64,000 nt of DNA from Deroplatys truncata (taxonomy: Eukaryota; Arthropoda; Insecta; Mantodea; Mantidae): contig CM060980.1 in the NCBI GenBank assembly GCA_030765065.1, positions 62,108,364 through 62,172,363 of the forward strand. Reading direction: 5' to 3'. Below are positions 45,601 through 55,941 of this stretch, piece by piece. Position numbers and translations under genes: made by a program. The notes below the pieces were generated by a model that saw only the letters and a list, made by a program, of their open reading frames with translations, did not search any database and had not been told where the DNA came from. The first letter of the stretch is position 1. Every line of letters starts with the position of its first letter.

Positions 45601-47478
45601 TCAACATCCTGAAAATTTTTATGTGAAAAATGTTAAGCACATAGATGAGGAGCATTTGTAGGGAACATACACCTGACAGGCCAAACAATGTAAATAATGG
45701 GAAATCATAAATCAGTAGTCAAGATAGGAATATATAATAATATAATATAATATAATACTGTAAAATGATTTGTGTCACAAAATGTAGAAATATGTAAGAA
45801 ACATTATAATTAGTTAGGAAGAAGCGAGCTAGCATCAGGGCAAAAGTCCACCCACAACACATACTAATGGACACAGAATTAGGCAAAATAGCCACAAGCA
45901 GAGCGAGAGATCCAAGGAGAGACAAGGGCAGAGATATGGGGCACAATTCCAGGAAAGGTCACAGGTTCTAAAGGGAATTGGATAAGAAGTCAGCAAATAG
46001 AAAGAGAAACAAGAATTGTGAGAGAGACAGAGATAAGTGGGCTTTATCAAAGAAGTCGGAAGAAGCTTGACAGGTAAAAGTGAATGATTTCTTTCTCATA
46101 GCACACCAAGTAAAGAACTAATCAACATAGAGATTAGGCAAAGGGGCGCAAAAGTTAGCGTTATAACAGTGGCATATAACAATGAGGTCCGACCCAGATT
46201 TCAACACTTGCTCATATACTTCTCTAATAGTCATTTACGTGAATTGTCTAGTGGCAAATGGCTGTAATGTGCACAGTGGATGGGAGATGACGTGTGACAT
46301 AGATAGCTTAGCCCACTGAAATATTTAAAGTAGCAGAAAGATGGAAACTACAGTATAAGACAACCGCATTATTATTCAAAGGGGAACAGTTGCTAGCCGC
46401 TTCAATTATTTTGTTGATTGGGTATAAACCCAATCGTTAAGCAATTCATTGTAATCATTTATCTTCACCCAAAATATCTTGAGATTAAGATAGCTAGGAA
46501 TAGGAATTTATTTGCAGTTCCAATAACTGACAGCCAAGGTAGAGAACTTCAACCTAGAACTCCTCATCAAAGTGAGACATCGCATGTATACATGGAAATT
46601 CTACATGAAGAATTTAAATAGATATGTTATATTTATCTGACTTTACGTTTTTAAGTTATGCTGTTAAAAAACAAACATACACACACGCATGCACGCACAC
46701 CTTTTTCTAAAAATCCTTTTTTGATTATTTATTTATTCAGGAGCCTCAAAATGCTTTCAGTGAAATCTTGATACTGAATGTTTTGGTGGAATGCAGTACT
46801 TCCTAACTACTATAAGTAGGTGGTGGAGAAGGTAAACAGAAAAATAAGCAATAGTGAGTAGAGAAAGCCATGTGAATACAACACACCAGATTTTTTATCT
46901 TTCTTGAGCCTTCTTTTAGAAAACAGATTTTCATTTTTATTAATATTGATAGACTATAACTTAAGGCCATGACTTGTAACTCATAGAGTAATTTCTGGAG
47001 GATTTCTTCATAAACAGCTATTACAATTTGATCATTAAAGAATAAAGAGTTGTTAAGTCAGTTTTATAAAAATATGTATTGTTGTTTAACATTGGATTTT
47101 TTTGCCGCTTATTGTTACTTGCTCAGAAGGTGTTTGTATACCATTAACCAAGTAAAAATTGTTGTAGTAATATTAAGACAAAGTTGTGTCATGAAGATGT
47201 GTTATTTATTAGGAACATTTCCAGATTCACCACCATTGGATCTCCTGAACCAGCCAAGCTCAGCCGAGTACCTGATCTGCACACGTACATCTTCCTCCGT
47301 ATCTCTGCAGCCAATCTTGGGCATTGGGATCACTGCACCTCCTTACATACTTATCACATTGCTTAGCACTGGTGAAGTAGTAAGTCTTCCCCTGGCACCT
47401 TTGCCATACAATCCATCCCTTACACGGCCTGATGACATGAATGGGGAAGAAAAGGAGTTATTGTCACCCCTCAAAGTG
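39567..47478 (+). CDS. Nup88: Nucleoporin NUP88, partial gene (five exons)
   Basis: The five exons join in phase to 281 codons without a stop (119+208+164+86+266 bases), each with AG before and GT after. The protein matches the middle of NUP88: [15 protein letters not shown], then [45 protein letters not shown], an acidic loop (EDEDEDEND), [41 protein letters not shown] and [12 protein letters not shown]. These correspond to known landmarks of the animal family (DNYGYDACAVLCL, ESGMLYHCV, RYHCTHEAGVH in vertebrates). NUP88 is a beta-propeller plus coiled-coil protein that pairs with NUP214 on the cytoplasmic face of the nuclear pore and limits CRM1 export; the Drosophila orthologue is mbo. The first propeller blades and the whole C-terminal coiled coil are not found in the window. 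The introns (2.5, 1.3, 0.16 and 3.1 kb) are loaded with repeats. Confidence 0.95.
40640..41605 (-). mobile_element. LTR-like repeat L, copy 1, with primer-site-like leader (in NUP88 intron)
   Basis: On the minus strand the repeat starts TGAGGCAGTATTTTTAACAC at 41605 and runs to a zone near 40905 where CAACTTTGT gives way to AACGTGGGGCGAAGGCC. The TG start and a following AACGTGGGGC motif, the complement of a tRNA-Lys 3' end, suggest an LTR plus primer-binding site. Two more tRNA-Lys-like motifs lie at 40723-40743 and 40759-40778. Homologous copies occur at 49.0-49.9 and 54.9-55.9 kb. No gag or pol is seen. Confidence 0.6.
42204..42411 (+). CDS. Nup88: NUP88 exon
   Basis: The acceptor TTTTTTCAG precedes 42204 and the donor GTACTT follows 42411. 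The first base completes a Ser codon. The exon encodes [20 protein letters not shown] and continues through [12 protein letters not shown] to the acidic [13 protein letters not shown]. It is the best conserved exon of the set. Confidence 0.95.
42885..42940 (+). mobile_element. SINE fragment (B-box region)
   Basis: GTCCAGAGGTTCCCGGTTCG followed by ATTCCTGGGTGG is a B-box-like block (GGTTCGATTCC) with its flank. No A box precedes it, so it is a truncated tRNA-derived element in the NUP88 intron. Confidence 0.5.
43195..43303 (-). mobile_element. tRNA-derived SINE head (minus strand)
   Basis: The reverse complement reads ACGGTAGCTCAGTTGGTTAG (A-box region) and later CTGTGGTTCAAATCCCAGCT (B-box region), then ATAACACTGAAG and CAGTCTCATTCTACC. 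Body sequence after the B box and the mirror copy to the right argue for a SINE and not a tRNA gene. Confidence 0.75.
43304..43610 (+). mobile_element. SINE of the same family, plus strand, missing its A box
   Basis: It starts at the B box (GTTTCAAATCCCGGCTGTAG), continues CATTGAATTTTTGAGTCTGA and TTCTACCCTACAACC, which matches the mirror copy, then carries a long body with GGGTTTTCCCTTCAGAAGAC, AAATGTTGGGTTACTCC and a C-rich end near 43585. The two copies form an inverted pair joined within the tRNA-like part. Confidence 0.75.
43719..43882 (+). CDS. Nup88: NUP88 exon
   Basis: The acceptor is TTGAACAG and the donor GTATTT. It encodes [20 protein letters not shown], then [20 protein letters not shown] and [14 protein letters not shown], with two bases of the following Arg codon. 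Confidence 0.94.
44043..44128 (+). CDS. Nup88: NUP88 exon
   Basis: The acceptor is ATATTTCAG and the donor GTAAGT. It completes Arg and encodes [20 protein letters not shown] then EEFAKCHD with one base over. It is separated from the previous exon by a short 160-bp intron. Confidence 0.94.
44331..45164 (-). repeat. Family X repeat, copy 16 (in NUP88 intron)
   Basis: It is bounded by a perfect 12-bp inverted repeat TACTTTCTCTAC (44331-44342) and GTAGAGAAAGTA (45153-45164), length 834. The interior is inverted relative to copy 13. The TG-rich tract is short (GTGGGTGCGTGCATGTG). It lies in the 3.1-kb NUP88 intron. Confidence 0.92.
45165..46609. other. Intron sequence, nothing recognised
   Basis: This is part of the NUP88 intron 44129-47212. 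A TATAA-type repeat lies near 45735-45757. No gene motif is seen. Confidence 0.45.
46610..46890 (+). repeat. Family X terminal fragment
   Basis: TTATCTGACTTTACGTTTTT, AAGTTATGCTGTTAAAAAAC, ACACACACGCATGC, TCAGTGAAATCTTGATACTG, TTTTGGTGGAATGCAGTAC and GTGGTGGAGAAGGTAAACAG follow the last third of a family X unit. It is the last copy seen in the window. Confidence 0.8.
47213..47478 (+). CDS. Nup88: NUP88 exon (last one visible)
   Basis: The acceptor is TTTATTAG and the donor GTAAGA. It completes Gly and encodes [59 protein letters not shown] and ends LLSPLKV in phase 0. The exon fits the last part of the propeller domain. The next expected exon, the start of the coiled coil, was not found. Confidence 0.93.
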
Positions 47479-48008
47479 GTAAGAACAAACTTATATACCT
47501 AGGCTTAGAAGTCATGCAGCAAACAGTTGATAAATAGTAGTATAGCAACTGGTGCGTGGTTGCAGAACTCTTAAATAATTCAAATGCCACAATCCTAAAG
47601 AAGCAGGCAATCAATTTCAAACTTTAGTAGTTGCAGAAACTGAAACAAACAAACTATACTACTTTTATTATGTCATACTACTTTCAACCAATAAAGTCCA
47701 TAGCTTTTACCTGGCAGAATCTATATCCAGCAAAGTGTGTTGAGTTGTGCCTTACGTAGGATGGAGTAAATTTTCAACATTTGCTATAGAGGAAAATATC
47801 TCCCAAAATTCCTCTGCATTTCAGGTATAATAAGTTGTCGCTAGTATAACTCGTTTTGAAACAATTAAAGAAATAAATGTGTCAATTCTTCATAAATCAC
47901 CTTATCATCAATAACCTTATAATAATGTAAAATGTCATGGATAATAATATAAGAGCAGTGTATTAACAAAGCTTTCCAAAAATTTCCCTTTTTTAAGGTT
48001 TCTAGAAT
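47479..48008. other. Intron or downstream sequence, nothing recognised
   Basis: This sequence follows the NUP88 donor site. No exon, RNA gene or repeat family is seen. Confidence 0.4.
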
Positions 48009-48079
48009 CTTTATAAAGTGAATACTGTGGCTTTATAAAGTGAATACTGTGGCTAGCCAAGTGCATTGGCTAGCCACAG
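48009..48079. repeat. 22-bp tandem duplication running into a 14-bp hairpin
   Basis: The unit at 48009-48030 (CTTTATAAAGTGAATACTGT then GG) is repeated exactly at 48031-48052. The end of the second unit forms a perfect stem CTGTGGCTAGCCAA (48047-48060), loop GTGCA and TTGGCTAGCCACAG (48066-48079). Confidence 0.9.
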
Positions 48080-48999
48080 CTCTGCTTGGCTATTAGTTTT
48101 TAATTATTATTTTTATTGTGTTGAGATTGTTTAGTTTTGTGATTTTCACATCCTTTTTTTTAAAATCGTGAAATAGTCTTAATTAAATTCAACATGAGTT
48201 TGAATTATTTTTCTAGATTCATAAATCTATCGTAAACTTGAAACACCTCTTCTAGAGATACAATTAAGAAAAACTATAAAATTATACACTGTAAAGCTTA
48301 AGCAACTAATAAGCTGAGAACAAAGCTCCTTGCACCCATATTTCTTTGTCTTAAATTACAGCAGTTGCACATTGCTCAGACTCCCACTCTACCATATTAC
48401 CAATGCTCAATCTCTGTAATTCTACTGAAGGATTTCTGGCATTATAAATGTCCTTCACAACCCATTAACAATTGTCATTTCTTTCACCACCGCCATCATG
48501 TTCATATATGTATATACATATATATCACGTGAGTCTTCTCATCCTGTGGATTGGTAACTAGGCAAGCCTGCATTTTACAGACAATGCGAAATGCAGGTGC
48601 TGACATTGCATTCACCAGCCCACTGATTAGAGTTACGGTGATGCTCGTTGTTAACATGCTCTAGTAGCGCAATGTTAACATGCTGGCTCGCCTCAGAGAT
48701 TGATCAAATCAGCTAATGCATTGAAATTGGTGCAGGCCAATTATCTTGGAATGTAGGGCATCAGGACAATGTTGGTATGAAAGAGGAATAATTTGTATGT
48801 TTTCCAGCTTTGTTTTATGCAAAAATATGAAAACCAGTTAGAAACTCATATTGAAGAAACAAGATTGTTTTCATGATGATACTGATAATAATTTAGAGGA
48901 ATTCATAGCAAGTGGTGATGTGTTAAGGCTGACACTTTGATGGCAAAACACTGCAGAATATCTTTGATGATTATCATGTACAGTGTTTCAACACACTGA
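48080..48999. other. Unassigned spacer
   Basis: No motif-bearing frame or repeat family is recognised. A short direct repeat around TGTTAACATGCT lies near 48648 and 48672. Confidence 0.4.
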
Positions 49000-49865
49000 A
49001 GTAGTTGCAGTCCCACGTACGATACAAAGTTTCCGGTGACCTTCGCCCCATGTTTACTTTTCCGGTGGCCTTCGCCCCACTTTTAAAAAATCAACTTTGT
49101 ATTTTTTTGTTTCTTTAAATATTATATATTTATGTTTGCCTTGGCTGTGTCAGTATTAATTTGCAGAAATACGTATCTCGTAGCCAGGAGTGGTGCTGCT
49201 AAAGAATGAAGGCTTACACAAATTATTATTTTTACTTCACTCCTTTTATTAATCCTTCACACAATTAAATAGCACTTCACAGATATACTGTAGAGCTGTG
49301 AGATTATTTATTAATTGCACTTTTTAATATGTAAACTTTATTTTTATTCTTGCCATAATGAAGTTTTATGTCTCACACTTAACCTGTACCTTATCGAAGT
49401 GCTCAGGAATGCTGTCCAGTAGTTTCTGGCTTCTACCACTTAAAATTGTACATTTCTCATTTCAAGTCTCTGATTGGCTAATCTTACTGCAATAGAATAC
49501 CTTTATTTAACTTTTAGTCTTTCTAGTTGTTAATTGGTTAGTCGTAAACTGTTTTAAATATTACATTATTGTTTCAAGAATTACTAGTAGTATTATTAAA
49601 TTTCCAATTCATTATTGCCTCAAGGTTACCTCATTGTTAGCAACTTTCGGCTTCTTTTCTCACAGCTCCTACATTGTTAAATTATGTATCACATTCACAT
49701 AACATTATTAAACATGTACATAATAATATAAACATTATACAATGCCTGTAACATACACTTTATATATTATTTTATACACATATTGCATTTAAGGTGGGCT
49801 TTTTTTTTTTTTTAAATATTATATAATTAGACTGATATCATTTAAGTGTTAAAAATACTGCCTCA
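49000..49865 (-). mobile_element. LTR-like repeat L, copy 2
   Basis: On the minus strand it starts TGAGGCAGTATTTTTAACAC (49865) like copy 1 and runs to GTGGGGCGAAGGCCACCGG near 49062-49080. A second, slightly different pass of the same block, ATGGGGCGAAGGTCACCGG, lies at 49032-49051, so the leader is locally duplicated. The interior matches copy 1 throughout (for example GAGCTGTGAGAT, TTCACTCC and TAAGTGTTAAAAATACTGCC). Confidence 0.65.
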
Positions 49866-50539
49866 ACTAATAACATACTGTTGTAAAGATATTCCAAACT
49901 GAAGACGAAAGGGAATATTAAAATCCTTTAAGACCATATAATATTGACATACGAAGGGAAACTAGTTACAAAGGTAATTGTAGAGTAAAGTTAAAGGCCA
50001 ATAACCCTTTTCCAGCCCTAGTGCTCTAAAGCGCTCAAGATTTAAATGTTCCCTGTTGGCCTGAACCCTCCATAACCCTCTTGCTTCTGTGTATGTTTAG
50101 CAGTTGTATAGTGAGAATGGAACAGCACCTGGCTGAAGTCTGATATAATACAATAACTTAGGAAGCATCCTTAAACATGAAGAACATATATAAGCACTAA
50201 ATGTTGACATAAGACACACATATTCAGTGTCAAATATTAGAAGTTTCCTGACAGTTCAGATTGATTGATTGATGGACGGACAGGTGGGTAGGTGGAGTTT
50301 CGTCCTCCTACACAATGGGTTATCAATCAAACCCATTATGTGCAAATGCCTGCAAAGAGAATTTGCCTAGTGCGCATACGTACCACAATCCTTATTCACT
50401 CCCTATTGAGGATCATCAGGGCTTCTTATACCCCTGCACAGAACCTATGATTAACCCATAGCTCTGCCTGACTGTAGTAGAACTCCTCCAAAACCCAAAG
50501 TGCAAATGACTAGGCCGAAAGAGCTATGTCAGCTCTCAT
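49866..50539. other. Unassigned, probably decayed LINE 3' sequence
   Basis: This stretch lies downstream, in minus-strand terms, of the RNase H remnant and could be its 3' end. No motif is firm enough to name. Confidence 0.35.
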
Positions 50540-50795
50540 ACTTTGGATGAATATCCCAAAGAAGGAACTGGACCAACAAACATTGCACCTGCCTCCCTTC
50601 CTTATTAACTTATCTGCAACTTCAATGCCTGTAATGGCCTGGAACCCACAAAGAGTAACAGGGCCTCATTCGCAGAGCCTATCCAACATCCTTTGGCATT
50701 CTGACACCAATTTGGATGTTGTTCTAAGGGCACACAGTGCTTTTAATGCTGCCTGGCTATTGGAGCAAATATATACAGGTTGTAAACCAGGACAG
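50540..50795 (-). pseudogene. LINE RNase H domain remnant
   Basis: On the minus strand from about 50790: YICSNSQAALKALCALRTTS, then KLVSECQRMLDRL, a short frame break across the WVPGH block, then TGIEVADKLIRKGG and, in a neighbouring frame, FVGPVPSLGY. This is the RNase H order (SDSQAAL, WVPGH.GI.GNE.AD.LA, GPEP) found in several LINE clades. The catalytic Asp of the SDS block is Asn here (codon at 50759-50761). The element is dead, and its RT was not found next to it. A 138-codon plus-strand frame at 50526-50942 is only the antisense of this domain. Confidence 0.75.
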
Positions 50796-51440
50796 CTCAG
50801 ATTAGTTTGGGATAATGGCTTCTACATTTCGCGCCTCAACAGATATCAGATGACTTGGAAACAAGCAAAGATGGGGGCATCAGTAATAACCATGCTAAGA
50901 TTTTGCATACATTACATTTTGTACTCAATTTATGTATTGTAAACTCATTAATTCTGTATGACTTCAGAAACTGGTTAACTTTTGCAGCTCATGGTGCCAG
51001 GAAAAACTTAGTGCATTTTAAGCTTATAGGAATATTTACATCTCGCAAGTGTACAGGCAGGAAAAGAAATTTGGCTATCAGAACTGCATCCCCTAGTCTA
51101 CTTATAGAAAATCTCAGTTCATGCAAAAACACATAGTGAGAAAGGAGAAGAGCTCCATCTGTAAGGGGTAAACAGATAAAACATAAATGCAGATAATGTG
51201 ATTTTACATTGTGTCGTGTGGGATGTGTTTTGGAGTACCATCAGAGCAAAATATACAAATGCAAAATAATTTGATTTGTATCTTTTTTAGTTTATTTTAT
51301 ATGATTTCTTTTTTTAAGGGGAGACATATTTCTTGTATATGCAATTGAATTTAAATGCCAATTTAAAAAGTGCAGCCTTCCTGGCCATGCACTAATGCTT
51401 TAAATGGGAGTAGCAAAGGGTTAAGTATTGCACAGTAGCA
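50796..51440. other. Unassigned spacer
   Basis: No convincing motif is seen between the LINE remnant and the DDE transposase remnant. Confidence 0.4.
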
Positions 51441-52480
51441 AAGTTTAACAAGGCAAGAGAAATGGGATGTGGCCTTTATTATTGGCATTTGCAATTGCTT
51501 TGGGCATTGGAAGCAGCCAAAAATATTGTATTTATGAACTTCATAGCATCATTGGCCTTTATTAATAAATTGAAAAAAGAGAGTTTGGAATGACATCTCA
51601 CTGCATTACTCTGCTACAACCACAAAAAGATAAACAATAGGAAGCAGATTTTATAAAAGAGCTGAAACATTCATTACTGAAGTTAATGAACATATGTAGG
51701 AAAATATTGAAATGGAAGGTGTGTGGAACTGTGGTCAGAGCCAGTTCAATTATGAGCTTTCATCTGACAGAACATGTTTCAAACAGGTAAAGAAGACACC
51801 GCATTGATGGTGCAATCACTTCTTAGTGGATCATGCAACTACACAATCAATGTTGCTATTTCGATGGATGAGTTTTTAACAGACAAGTAGTATAATATAT
51901 GTATCCAAGAACCAACAGGAAGATTTGATCCTCGTGTGACAAGAGAAGTGGAAAAAGGAGCCCACCAAATATTTTCACGAAGTGTGACCAGAAAGATGAC
52001 CAAAGAGCATCTTAAGAATTTTTTGTATTGGTACTAACAACACAGTTATCTGAAAGTCTCTAATACTATGTGACTTCTGGTCTGGACACAAAAGATGAAC
52101 AAATACTACTTGAAGCATCTTTGGGAAAGCACATAGATCTGAAAATAATTCCACCAGAAACCACCAAATATGCACAACTCTGGATGTTGCCAGCATAAAA
52201 TTTATGCAAAGTGAATCATGGACCTCATCAAATTATGCCCCTGTGTACAACAACCAAAGCTATGTAAAAGGCTTTTTATCATGAAACTGCATTCTGTTAT
52301 CAACAATCAATTGTCTGCAGATGTCTACAGACCAATGCTATGTTATGCATGGCAAAAAGTTGGTTATAGTATGGTGAACCTGTAATGAATTTCAAAAGTG
52401 TTGTCGATGTGGCCTGCAAGATTGGCATTACATAATGTGCACCAATGGCTTGTCACAGTATGTTTTTCTTAACTGTGCAT
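51441..52480 (+). pseudogene. DDE-type transposase remnant (pogo/Tigger-like DDE_1)
   Basis: Fragments in the right order over about 1 kb. KFNKAREMGCGLYYWHLQLL and WALEAAKNIVFMNFIASLAF resemble the helix-turn-helix region. Then EGVWNCGQSQFNYELSSDRT is the block around the first catalytic residue, where Asp is replaced by Gly (51733-51735). VAISMDEFLT and EPTGRFDPRVTREVEKGAHQ follow. LILCDFWSGHK keeps the second Asp (52072-52074). IDLKIIPPETTKYAQ, LDVASIKFMQ, NQLSADVYRPMLCYAWQKVG and a cysteine-rich KCCRCGLQDWHY tail end it. At least five stops or frameshifts separate the pieces. The superfamily is a judgement from motif style. Confidence 0.65.
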
Positions 52481-54941
52481 TTTGACACTGTTTGATCTTT
52501 TATTAAAAGTTCTCGTGTATTTATGAGTAGGCAGCTAACTACCCTACTTGCAAATTCTATGATGCCTCTAGTGGATGTTTGTAGAATTTTGCAAAAGAAC
52601 AAATATCACCAATGAATTCAGGGCTAAATTCTCAACCTGTAACTGAATTGTATTAAGATATTGTTCGGGTTTAAATACCTTCTTTGTTAGCAGCTTGATA
52701 ATATTTAGTTTTTTAATTATATTCAGCTGAATATAATCTGTATGTTCATTTTATTTTTGTGTTTATTTCAGTTTTGTGCATTTTGTTATTATCTAAAAGT
52801 GTTTTGATGTTGTGAGTTTGCATGGGAGAGCAAAACAGCTCTTAATGTAGAAAACATAATAGTTTGCTATATTAGGCTTCTTGTCATGTTGGGACAGAAT
52901 TGGATATTATCATCTGAAACAGCATTGCCTGCGTTTTAGTAATTATTTGAGGTTTTGGGAGTAAGTAGGTAGTTAATTTTCTTCTCATTAATTTCTAGGC
53001 AGACAGCAAAGAAAATCTAATATGTTGCTGGATGAATAGGAAGAAATTTTACTTAGTCAAATAGTTCACAGTATCATTGAATAAGGTGGTGGTTAAGTAC
53101 ATAATTTAAGTTTAGAAAGAAAACCATTATTGATGTTTAAAAAGTTATGCTTAACTAGAGCTTTCTTTTAAGGGATCTGAAAGTGCAAGCCTATAAACTT
53201 CCATTATTTTTATTGTTTACCTGCAGGGGTAGATGTGCAAAGGGGAACCCAATGTATCTGATGGAACACAAGGGAAGTTTAAAATGAAAGTGCATACATT
53301 TTGGCATAATAAAAGTGCTTCCTTCTTCATGCAGAACATTATTGAGATTTTTGCTTTTGTTTGGATGAAATATCTCTACTTTTTATACAGTGCCTTCTTC
53401 ATTTATCCTACTGTCCCTTCTTCCATCTGGTTTTACCTGAAATGCAACTTTTATTTTATTTTCCACAGACATAGTGAGTTGCATTAAATATTTTCTTTTA
53501 ATATAGTGTGAACATTTTTATATTGGAAACCTTCTATTTGGACAACATTCTGCATTGTTTAACACCTTACTATTAAGAGTAATTACATTTTCAGTGTCTG
53601 TCTTCAAGGACTTGTGTAAATTGATACATTACCAGTTTAGAAACATTCTAAACTCTCAGCTTTTCATAAATAGCTATCTTGAATCATAAATGTATTTATC
53701 ACTTACCAAAGAAGTATGTTCATCTTTAAAGTTTGTCTCCTTAGATATCAGTAAAGAAAATATAATTGTAACACTTGATTGACCCATATAACTTTCAATA
53801 CCTTGCCTTTGCATAAAGCTGCATATGTCAATCATTGCTTCTAACCATCTCCATTGTTTAGTATTTTTTTCTATTAATATTTGCTTCTTTAAGAAAATGT
53901 TCAATTTGCATGCTTTGGAATAGCAGTTCCATGGAAAACATACTTCAAGTGAATGACTGACACTCCCATTTGCCCTAAATTTTTTACTACATTTATTACA
54001 GCATTCTGAAACATTTTTATTGTCATTGGTAAGTACTTCTCTTGGGAAAAGTTCAAGTTGTAACCATTAACTTTGCCAGAGGATCATTCATCAATAATGT
54101 TTTCTCTCAGCTCTCGATTATGTTGCAAATACACTTAAATATAGTTATTATTTCTTTAATAGTATATTTGGGTCAGCAATGAAAGAAATGTAGGTTATTT
54201 TTTAATTATGGGTTTTCCAGCAAGGCAAGAAAAAGCAAATTATTCTGCTTGGAGTGTTGCACCATCACTATTTATATAATCAAAGTTATAGAACATGCTC
54301 TTATTTAAATCTATAAATATTTCCTTAGCACGTATTAGAATGCAAAGTAAAACTATGTAATTAAATGAAAAACAAGTAGATATAAATTCTGAAACTTCAT
54401 TATAGGTAATTATGAATGTTTTCCTTACTTAGGAAAACTCAGGAAGCAAAATAGAAATCAGTGATGAATTTTGAAATGCTACCAATTTATTCTAAAAACA
54501 AATTTGTTTTACTTCCAGAGAGTGTATACAATGTAATGAATAATGCGTCACCCGGTTACCGTAGTCTTAACGAGTTACATCAATAAATTGTAAACAAAGT
54601 GGAAGCAGTTGAAGATGGAATTAATGTATTGCAAAACATGTTCTGCTTTTAAATTTAATTAAAAGAAAGTGAAGCATTTGTTATTAACATATAAGAAGTT
54701 ATGTATGTGCTTCTTTACGTCCTCCAAAATTATTATACAATCATAACATTTACAGAAGCTGTGTTGGAAATTAGAACATAGCAACATTACTGTTTTCTAT
54801 GGAACTGTAAATCTAGCCCCATCTCCAGTAATGGCAAGCAGGCTGAAGTCGTTCGGCTACAGTATCTCCCTATGTTCACAAGCTTCTTAGTATTCATGAT
54901 GCAGTGGCTCTCACATGTGTGTGTGTTAATAAAGTTTATAT
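52481..54941. other. Unassigned AT-rich spacer
   Basis: No exon, RNA gene or repeat family is recognised over 2.4 kb. Frames at 53233-53487 and on the minus strand at 53674-53904 show no family motif. Confidence 0.4.
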
Positions 54942-55774
54942 GTGATCAATTTTGATTTTCAATGAATTATGATTTTTTATTTAATATTAAGCCTCGGCTG
55001 CACCAGTTATATCTGATGGTAGAGCAAGTATCTTTTAACAAGGGTGGTACAGCTGTAGAATAGTTTCACACACTTTACACAAGTTATAGTTTTAAATTCT
55101 CACTTCTTTATTACTTCTTGAAGACAGTTGAATAATATATCAATAATATAAATTACTAAAGTATTTACGTATGGGGCTGTAAGATATTGTGTTCTATATT
55201 TCTGCTAACAAATTGCAGTTTACAGAGAATTTCTTAAGTTCTTTATTAGCATTAAAGAAATTGTAAATCATACAAATTTATATCTCTGCGAATATTAGAT
55301 GAAATGTATTTTATGGTTGTACTAATTATCTGTTCCTAACTAGGTTTTTTTTAAAGGTCAAAATTTATCTTCTCTGCACTGCACTAAAATTTCACATCTG
55401 CACACTCTGAGCTTCATCTACTGAACTGACTTGGCTTGGATGCACTGCCTCTTAGCGTCCACAGCTTTAAATTTAATGTTTCTATTTTCTGGTTTGCTAA
55501 GCCTACTCAAGCAGAACACTGTTGGTTTGACTTTGATTGGCTTTTTGCACCCACATCACTATTTACAAACCTTTTTAAAGGTTACATCAGTATTAATCCA
55601 TCGACTGTTGGTAGCCTCCTTAGCTTTCTAAGTTATTGTTCTGCCAAGGTTACAACTCATTGTTAGCCACCCTCTGCTTTCCACTTTATGACACTGTTTG
55701 CTACAGAAAACAGCTTGCTTCTACCCTCACATCTCTTACGTTTCTAAACTAAGAAATACATTCACATAATATTT

Positions 55775-55812
<38 letters not shown>

Positions 55813-55941
55813 AAATAAACATAATACAATGCCTGTAATATACACTTTATAGCAATTACTGATTGCTTATAGGCATGCTATTATTTTTATATTATATAAT
55901 TAAATTGATAGCAGTTAGGGATAAAAAAAAACACTGCCTCA
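54942..55941 (-). mobile_element. LTR-like repeat L, copy 3 (most diverged)
   Basis: It shares the block order of copies 1 and 2: AGCCTCGGCTGC, ACACAAGTTATAG, GGGGCTGTAAGATATTG, TGGTTTGCTAAGCCTACTCA, AAGGTTACAACTCATTGTTA, ACATTCACATAATATTT, ACAATGCCTGTAATATACAC and the end CACTGCCTCA. The primer-site-like leader is absent, consistent with a solo LTR. It carries an AT tract at 55783-55806. Confidence 0.6.
55783..55808. repeat. (AT)n microsatellite
   Basis: About 13 AT units inside repeat L copy 3. Confidence 0.95.

Noticed and set aside
47050..47212. Extension of the NUP88 exon upstream in the same frame
   Set aside because: The AG at 47211-47212 gives an in-phase join with the previous exon, and the upstream peptide does not resemble NUP88.
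53233..53487. Possible MADF exon upstream of the BESS-type exon
   Set aside because: The translation lacks the tryptophan and leucine pattern of a MADF domain.
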